Shown: piece after piece, positions 6,068 to 9,972 of the stretch | Layout: every line of letters begins with the position of its first letter | Position numbering within the stretch: the stretch's first letter is position 1 | Assembly (NCBI GenBank): GCA_021850345.1 | Contig: JAJZMN010000044.1 | Location: forward strand, 1 to 9,972 | Reading direction: 5' to 3' | Origin: Actinomycetes bacterium | Lineage (GTDB): Bacteria > Actinomycetota > Acidimicrobiia > Acidimicrobiales > RAAP-2 | Length of the DNA: 9,972 nucleotides | Translations under genes and position numbers: made by a program | The notes under the pieces: generated by a model | Told to the model about the DNA's origin: nothing | What the model saw: only the letters and a program-made list of their open reading frames with translations | Database searches by the model: none

Positions 6068-7422
6068 CGCCTTCCCTTCTTCCTTGCGATGCTTGCACTC
6101 TTGCTGCGTTCATCGTCTGCGGCTGCGTTCCTGCTCGCAGACGGCGCCGGCGCACCCGGACCAACGCCGGATGCAGCGGCGAGGAACACCGCCAAGGTGC
6201 GTGCAACGGCGACCAGGTGGTCGACCGGCACCCGCTCGTTCGGCGTGTGGCACAGCGCGATGTCTCCGGGCCCCAGATAGACACCGGGCACGCCGGCCGC
6301 CGCCAGGAGCGGCAGCTCGGACCAGTACGGTGCGCCACCCAGCGTCGCGTGCCCCGAGACCTGGCCCAGGCAGCGCGCCAGCAGCGCGACGCGCGCGTCG
6401 GCGGCGTCCGTCTCGGTCGGGGTGCCGCCGATCGGATGGTCGCGCTCGGCCGTGTAGCGCACCGTTGCCTCCACGCCGTCCTCGACGCCCAGCCGGTGCA
6501 CCAGGTCCTCCAGTTCCTGGCGGGCTCCGTCCATGGTCTCGGTGGGGAGCACGGTGCGGATCAGTGTCACCGAGCAGCGCTCGGGGACCGACACCGACTC
6601 GCCGCCAGCGATGCCGGTCACGACCAAGAGCGCGTGGCCGATGCTGGGGTGCACACCTCGTGCCCACAGCTCGGCCTCGTAACCCTCGAGTGCGTGCAGG
6701 AGCTTCCCCGCGTCGCGGATGGCGCTGCGTCCCTGCCAGGGGTACGCGAAGTAGCTGGCGCGGCCGCGCACCTCGATCGTCGCTAGGAAGAACCCCGGCT
6801 GGGCCACGTATAGATCGAGGTTGGTCGGCTCGGTGTAGACAGCGAAGTCCGGGAACGGGAGCATGCCCGCGGCCAGCTCGCCGACGAGTGCCTTCGCGCC
6901 CTCGCTCCGGCCGATGCCCGGCTGCCCACTCTCCTCGTCGCCGACGAAGGCGACTACAACGTCACCTTCCGGCTCGATCCTGGCCGCGCCGAGTGCGCCC
7001 AGCGCCGACAAGATTGCAGCGATGCCGCCCTTCTCGTCGGCGGTTCCGCGTCCCCACAGGCACCCCTCTGCGAGCACCCCCGCCAAGGGATCGGCGCGCG
7101 CGTCGTCGCCCCACGCGGCCGCCCACTCGGCCACCTCGACGGTGTCGACATGGCCGATCAGCAAGATGGTCGGGCCGTCTCCCCTCCCGCGCCGCCAGCC
7201 GTACACGTTGGCTCGCCGGGGCTGGAACTGGGCCACCTTGGTTGTCATCCCGAGCGCGTTGAGTCGTCCGACCAGCTCGTCGGTGAGCCGGGACTCGTGA
7301 CCGGTCACCGTGTCGACGGCGACGAGTGCCCGCGTCGTCGCCACCACCTCGTCCACGTCGACGAAGGAGCTGAGGCGCTCTGCGAGCGCGCACAGGTCTT
7401 CGGGGTGCTGGAGCTCAGCCAT
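6064..7422 (-). CDS. M20-family zinc metallopeptidase / amidohydrolase (ArgE/DapE/CPG2-like)
   Basis: This 452-residue cytoplasmic hydrolase should cleave an amide bond next to a carboxylate (aminoacylase, dipeptidase or carboxypeptidase chemistry) using two metals. The metal and catalytic set is intact: His91-x-Asp93 (IGHVDTVE), bridging Asp129 (GRGTADEKGG), catalytic Glu163 and ligand Glu164 (GDEESG), Glu198 (YTEPTN) and His392 (CHTPNE). The dimerisation domain is at about 208-325. Its usual G-x-A-A-H-S-S-x-P motif reads GRASYFAYPWQG, with Tyr224 in place of the conserved His. The start at 7422 is chosen for the GGGGAGGT upstream (complement of 7427-7434); the longer frame from 7512 lies inside the kinase gene. 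It overlaps the kinase stop by eight bases and the binding-protein start by four. A Lys/Arg-rich tail of about 30 residues follows the fold. In a sugar operon it may remove an amino-acid or acyl part of the imported compound. Confidence 0.94.
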   Translation of the reverse strand: MAELQHPEDLCALAERLSSFVDVDEVVATTRALVAVDTVTGHESRLTDELVGRLNALGMTTKVAQFQPRRANVYGWRRGRGDGPTILLIGHVDTVEVAEWAAAWGDDARADPLAGVLAEGCLWGRGTADEKGGIAAILSALGALGAARIEPEGDVVVAFVGDEESGQPGIGRSEGAKALVGELAAGMLPFPDFAVYTEPTNLDLYVAQPGFFLATIEVRGRASYFAYPWQGRSAIRDAGKLLHALEGYEAELWARGVHPSIGHALLVVTGIAGGESVSVPERCSVTLIRTVLPTETMDGARQELEDLVHRLGVEDGVEATVRYTAERDHPIGGTPTETDAADARVALLARCLGQVSGHATLGGAPYWSELPLLAAAGVPGVYLGPGDIALCHTPNERVPVDHLVAVARTLAVFLAAASGVGPGAPAPSASRNAAADDERSKSASIARKKGRR

Positions 7423-8353
7423 CTGCACCTCCCCGAACGGCGTCGAGCGCCACTGCGGCTGCACCGCGAAGGGCGGCGTCGTAGAGGAACTGGCCTGCGA
7501 CGACGTCGACACTGAACGGCGCGGGCACGCTGAGGTGGCGGCGGAGCGCGCACAGCACGCGCTCGGCGTGCCCCATCAGGCCACCGCCCAGGGCCACGCG
7601 CGTAGGGTCGAAGGCGAGCACGAGCGTGCGCAGGTGCGCCCCCAGGGTCGCGAGCGCATCGTCGACGAGGTTCGCGAGCGCCGGTTCGTTGGAGTCGAAG
7701 ACCTCGCGCGTCGTGAGCGTCCGTCCGGCCAGCTCGCTCGCCCGCTCGGCGAGCCGCCGCCCGCCGACCATGTCCTCGAGCGTCGAGGTCACACGGTCCA
7801 GCTCGGGGATCCGTCCGGCTGCGTAGCCGATCTCCCCCGCGCCACCGTGCGCGCCGTCGAGGACGCGCCCGCTGGCGACGGTGGCGGCGCCTACACCCGA
7901 TCCGAGGTTGACGTAGAGGGCGAGGTCGACGTCACGCAACACGCCCCAGCGGTGCTCGGCCAGCGCCGCGCACTTCACGTCGTTCGCCACCACCACCGGC
8001 GCGATCCCGAAGGCATCGCCGATCTCCTCGGCCAAGCGCACGCGGTCCCAGCTGGGAAGGTTGGGCGAGAGCAGGACTCCCTCGGCGCTCGGGATGCCCG
8101 GCCTGGCGACGCCGACCCCGACGCACGGGCCGCTCGGGGCCGCCTCGAGGAGGCGGCGGCCGGCGCGCGCGGCGTCGGCCACGATCTCTTCTGCGCGGGT
8201 CGCCTTGTCGAGGCCGAGACGCTCGGTCGCCACGATCTGGCCGCGAGGATCGACGGTCGCCACCGCCGTCTTCGAGCCGCCGAAGTCGATCGCCAGTACG
8301 AACGCCGACCCGGCCCCGTTGGTCGCTGGCGTGGCATGACCCTCAGTCAGCAT
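7415..8353 (-). CDS. ROK-family sugar kinase
   Basis: This 312-residue cytoplasmic kinase is expected to phosphorylate the imported sugar with ATP. The ATP phosphate-binding motif is IDFGGSKTA (Asp23-Lys28), the catalytic-base region is VVANDVKCAALAE (Asn124, Asp125), the second phosphate motif is NLGSGVGA (149-156), and the adenosine motif is ALGGGLMG. The sugar-contact sequence GAGEIGY (171-177) has Tyr where ROK kinases normally have His, and the CxCGxxGC zinc cluster that should follow is absent (residues 178-200 hold no cysteine). The start at 8353 is backed by ACGGAGGT, eight bases upstream (GGAGGT complement at 8362-8367), and overlaps the regulator gene by 11 bases. An upstream extension of the frame to 8566 is a shadow. 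Substrates of ROK kinases (glucose, ManNAc, GlcNAc, fructose, allose) cannot be separated by eye. Confidence 0.92.
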   Translation of the reverse strand: MLTEGHATPATNGAGSAFVLAIDFGGSKTAVATVDPRGQIVATERLGLDKATRAEEIVADAARAGRRLLEAAPSGPCVGVGVARPGIPSAEGVLLSPNLPSWDRVRLAEEIGDAFGIAPVVVANDVKCAALAEHRWGVLRDVDLALYVNLGSGVGAATVASGRVLDGAHGGAGEIGYAAGRIPELDRVTSTLEDMVGGRRLAERASELAGRTLTTREVFDSNEPALANLVDDALATLGAHLRTLVLAFDPTRVALGGGLMGHAERVLCALRRHLSVPAPFSVDVVAGQFLYDAALRGAAAVALDAVRGGADG

Positions 8354-9542
8354 CGGCCGAGACCTCCGTGAACTCAGCGAGCACGCCTGTGAGCTCGGGG
8401 CCGACCGAGCCGTCGAGCAGGCTCGGGTCGACTCCCAGCTGTACGTAAGCGTCGTGCAGTCCGGCCACCACGGCCCCGAACGCGCCGGCGGCATCCCCGA
8501 TCGCCGACACAGCGAGCTCCGGCCCCTCGGGAACGATCGTGTGCAGCTCCTTTTCGAGCCCCCCAATCGTCTCCCGGAGCGAGTTCGCGACCCCGCCCCC
8601 CAGGACCACCACGTCGGGCTCGTAGGCCACCGTGACCGCGACGAGGGCGGTGAGCAGCCCCTTGGAGAACCGCTTGCGGATCTCCTGCAGCGCCTTCGGA
8701 GCCGACAGAGCGAACATCGCTGTCAACGAGGTGAGGTGCACTCCCCGCTGCGCCGCCTGCGCCATGAGGCCGTGTGCCGAGAGGAGCGACTCAAGTGTGG
8801 TGCCGTCGAGGCCCACGGGGAGGTAGCCGAGCTCGCCCACGAGCCCGCTGCGTCCCCGAAGCAGGCGGCCGTCCATCACGACTCCCGCGCCGAGGCCCGT
8901 GCCGATGGTGAACATCACCACGTTGCGCTTCCCCCGGCCCCCCCCCAGCCGGATTTCGCCGAGCACGGCCATGTTGGAGTCGTTGTCGAACGTGACCGGG
9001 ACCGGGACCTGATCCCTGATCGCCTCGATGAAGGAGAGGCCCTCCACCTGCGGCAAGTTCGGCGCGCCGCGCACGGCGCCGGTCTGCGGATCGACGATGC
9101 CGGGCAGCCCCACAGCCACCCTGCCGACGGACCTGTCCTCGAGCAACGCCAACGCCTGGTCCGACACCCAGCGCGCGAGCTTCGCGGTGGAAAGACGGGA
9201 AGGGGTCCGTCGGCGGGTCCGGGCAAGGACGCGCCCGAGGAGGTCGGTCGCGACCAGCCGGCAGTTGGAGCCGCCGAGGTCCACCCCGACCACGGCACCC
9301 ACATCCCCGTTGAACGCCACGGGCGAGATGCGCCTCCCTCGACGGCCGGTCGGGACCAGGGGGGAGTCGCGCACCAGTCCCTCGCCCGTCAGGCCGTCGA
9401 CGACCCGGGACACCGTGGCCGGACTCAGCCTCGCGGCAGAGCCGAGCTCGAGGCGCGTGGCAGTGCCCCGTTGCAGCAGTGCCCACAGGACCGCTGACCG
9501 ATTTGCGTGGCGTGCGTCGCTTGCTTCCACTGTCCCATTCAT
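8343..9542 (-). CDS. ROK-family transcriptional regulator (NagC/XylR type)
   Basis: This 399-residue regulator has an N-terminal winged helix-turn-helix (about residues 12-72; ATRLELGSAARLSPATVSRVVDGL is the HTH core, then the TGRRGR wing). A ROK sugar-binding domain follows: VDLGGSN at 87-93, NDSNMAVLGE at 187-196, IGTGLGAGVVMDG at 213-225 and VVLGGGVA near 313. The Asp of the catalytic NDS motif is retained. GELGY (236-240) replaces GELGH, and there is no Cys cluster, as in the neighbouring kinase. Members of this family bind operator DNA and release it on binding a sugar or sugar phosphate. It is the first gene of the operon and starts two bases after a palindrome, so autoregulation is likely. 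The 5' leader holds no Shine-Dalgarno, so translation from a very short leader or a downstream GTG at 9530 is possible. Confidence 0.94.
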   Translation of the reverse strand: MNGTVEASDARHANRSAVLWALLQRGTATRLELGSAARLSPATVSRVVDGLTGEGLVRDSPLVPTGRRGRRISPVAFNGDVGAVVGVDLGGSNCRLVATDLLGRVLARTRRRTPSRLSTAKLARWVSDQALALLEDRSVGRVAVGLPGIVDPQTGAVRGAPNLPQVEGLSFIEAIRDQVPVPVTFDNDSNMAVLGEIRLGGGRGKRNVVMFTIGTGLGAGVVMDGRLLRGRSGLVGELGYLPVGLDGTTLESLLSAHGLMAQAAQRGVHLTSLTAMFALSAPKALQEIRKRFSKGLLTALVAVTVAYEPDVVVLGGGVANSLRETIGGLEKELHTIVPEGPELAVSAIGDAAGAFGAVVAGLHDAYVQLGVDPSLLDGSVGPELTGVLAEFTEVSADAD

Positions 9543-9544
9543 GC

Positions 9545-9566
9545 TGAAATCGATTTCAATCTGAAA
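9545..9566. promoter_or_regulatory. Operator: perfect 14-base palindrome plus a third half-site
   Basis: TGAAATCGATTTCA at 9545-9558 is a perfect palindrome, and a further TGAAA at 9562-9566 makes TTTCA-ATC-TGAAA with its right half. The sites cover the predicted start point, reach the -10 box and end two bases before the regulator start codon. Bound protein would block transcription. The motif has the form of LacI/GalR-class operators, but the nearby regulator is a ROK protein, which may be the true ligand by proximity. Confidence 0.65.
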
Positions 9567-9594
9567 CTCTAAGTTGTCGCCCGGCTCCGGTCAA
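9566..9594 (-). promoter_or_regulatory. Predicted promoter of the six-gene operon
   Basis: Reading the minus strand, TTGACC (complement of 9589-9594) is separated by exactly 17 bases from TAGAGT (complement of 9566-9571). This is a good housekeeping-sigma promoter. Transcription would start near 9559, giving a leader of about 17 bases before the regulator ATG with no Shine-Dalgarno. The -10 box abuts the TGAAA/TTTCA operator half-sites. Confidence 0.6.
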
Positions 9595-9644
9595 GGGTCA
9601 GTGATCACAGCTCCGGTGCGCACGAGGGAGCGCCTCGTGACGTG

Positions 9645-9658
9645 CCACCGACCGGTGG
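9645..9658. repeat. Inverted repeat next to the SIS gene ribosome site
   Basis: CCACCG-AC-CGGTGG is a perfect 6-base inverted repeat, extendable outward to TGC/GCA with one bulged G. It ends two bases before the AGGAGGAGGT ribosome site of the SIS gene. A second repeat, CACGAG/CTCGTG (9621-9626 and 9634-9639), and a GTGATCAC palindrome (9601-9608) lie upstream. Any of these could be operators for the divergent gene; this is inference. Confidence 0.35.
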
Positions 9659-9673
9659 GCAGGAGGAGGTCCG

Positions 9674-9972
9674 GTGGAACAGGAAGCACGCGGTCCCCTG
9701 GTTCGTGCGGACATGGCCGAGCAGCCGGCAGTCCTCGAAGGGCTACTCTCGCGCCGCCAGGAGGTGGGCGAGGCGCTGGCCAGGTTGCGCGCCGAACCCC
9801 CTGACGGCGTCCTCCTCGTGGCCAGGGGCTCGTCGGACAACGCCGCCGTCTATGGCCGCTACGCCCTCGAGGCAGCGCTCCGAAGGCCCGTGGCGCTCGC
9901 CGCCAACAGCCTCTGGACGCGCTACGACCGGCCCGCACGCCTTGCGGACTGGCTGGTCGTGGCCATCAGCCA
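9674..9972 (+). CDS. SIS-domain sugar-phosphate isomerase/deaminase/deglycase (GlmS/AgaS/FrlB-like), 3' end outside window
   Basis: The first 99 codons are present. The opening VRADMAEQPAVLEGLL is the conserved EQP segment of GlmS-like SIS proteins, and the first SIS domain follows, with the phosphosugar loop ARGSSDNAAVYGRY at residues 50-63 (Arg51, Ser53, Ser54, Asp55). Relatives interconvert or deaminate amino-sugar phosphates (GlmS isomerase half, AgaS, NagB-II), or remove the amino acid from fructoselysine-6-phosphate (FrlB). There is no glutaminase domain at the N-terminus, so it is not full GlmS. The GTG at 9674 is preferred over the ATG at 9713 because AGGAGGAGGT at 9661-9670 stands directly before it. 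It is divergent from the ROK regulator gene, with 131 bases between, and is probably part of the same regulon. Confidence 0.86.
   Translation, partial: MEQEARGPLVRADMAEQPAVLEGLLSRRQEVGEALARLRAEPPDGVLLVARGSSDNAAVYGRYALEAALRRPVALAANSLWTRYDRPARLADWLVVAIS

Noticed and set aside
7423..7512. Upstream start for the M20 enzyme
   Set aside because: The extra 30 residues lie in the kinase gene and lack family similarity. The ATG at 7422 has a strong ribosome site.
9545..9558. Calling the palindrome a CcpA cre site
   Set aside because: It fits the cre pattern, but CcpA-HPr control is a Firmicutes system and the DNA looks actinobacterial. The general LacI-like form is as far as the sequence allows.
1..9972. 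CRISPR array, tRNA, rRNA, intact integrase or transposase
   Set aside because: No regularly spaced repeats, tRNA-like cloverleaf, rRNA sequence or recombinase motif was found by eye on either strand.

Overview
The window is very GC-rich DNA. It has actinobacterial-style gene content: a secreted or membrane protein with a cytoplasmic winged-helix (BTAD-type) tail, ROK-family regulators, densely overlapping start/stop codons and GTG starts. A high-GC Actinomycetota is the best guess, but the sequence alone does not identify the genus. No rRNA, tRNA, CRISPR array or intact transposase/integrase was seen.

Left block (1-about 2850), accessory in character. A long minus-strand gene enters from beyond the left edge and begins at 1690. 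It encodes a signal peptide, a large extracytoplasmic region, one membrane helix and a cytoplasmic winged-helix segment cut by the window edge. Divergent from it, and overlapping its start by 22 bases, is a plus-strand set of two excisionase-like helix-turn-helix genes (1669-1962 and 2144-2401). They are separated by a small ORF (1959-2147) that shares ATGA/GTGA overlaps with both. Then comes about 440 bases without an intact gene. It holds a 54-base inverted-repeat element, a short coding-like stretch and what looks like the first about 27 codons of a hipA-type toxin gene, broken at the 3' end of the next operon.

Middle and right block (2844-9542), minus strand: a compact six-gene sugar-type operon read right to left. 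The order is ROK transcriptional regulator, ROK sugar kinase, M20 metallopeptidase/deacylase, CUT2-type sugar-binding protein, membrane permease and single-domain ABC ATPase. Neighbouring genes overlap by 4-11 bases, except for a 144-base hairpin-containing gap between the binding protein and the permease. A convincing promoter (TTGACC-17-TAGAGT) precedes the regulator, and a perfect 14-base palindrome overlaps the transcription start.

Right edge: a divergent plus-strand gene (9674 onward, cut by the window) encodes a SIS-domain sugar-phosphate protein of the GlmS/AgaS/FrlB type.

Inferred joint role: the ABC system imports a sugar-containing compound, the ROK kinase phosphorylates it, and the SIS protein isomerises, deaminates or deglycates the sugar phosphate. 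The M20 enzyme would remove an amino-acid or acyl group. An amino-sugar conjugate or a glycated amino acid/peptide (Amadori product) would fit this set, but the substrate is not shown by the sequence. Both ROK proteins lack the family's zinc site, and the M20 enzyme has lost the conserved histidine of its dimerisation domain, so the pathway may be an unusual variant.
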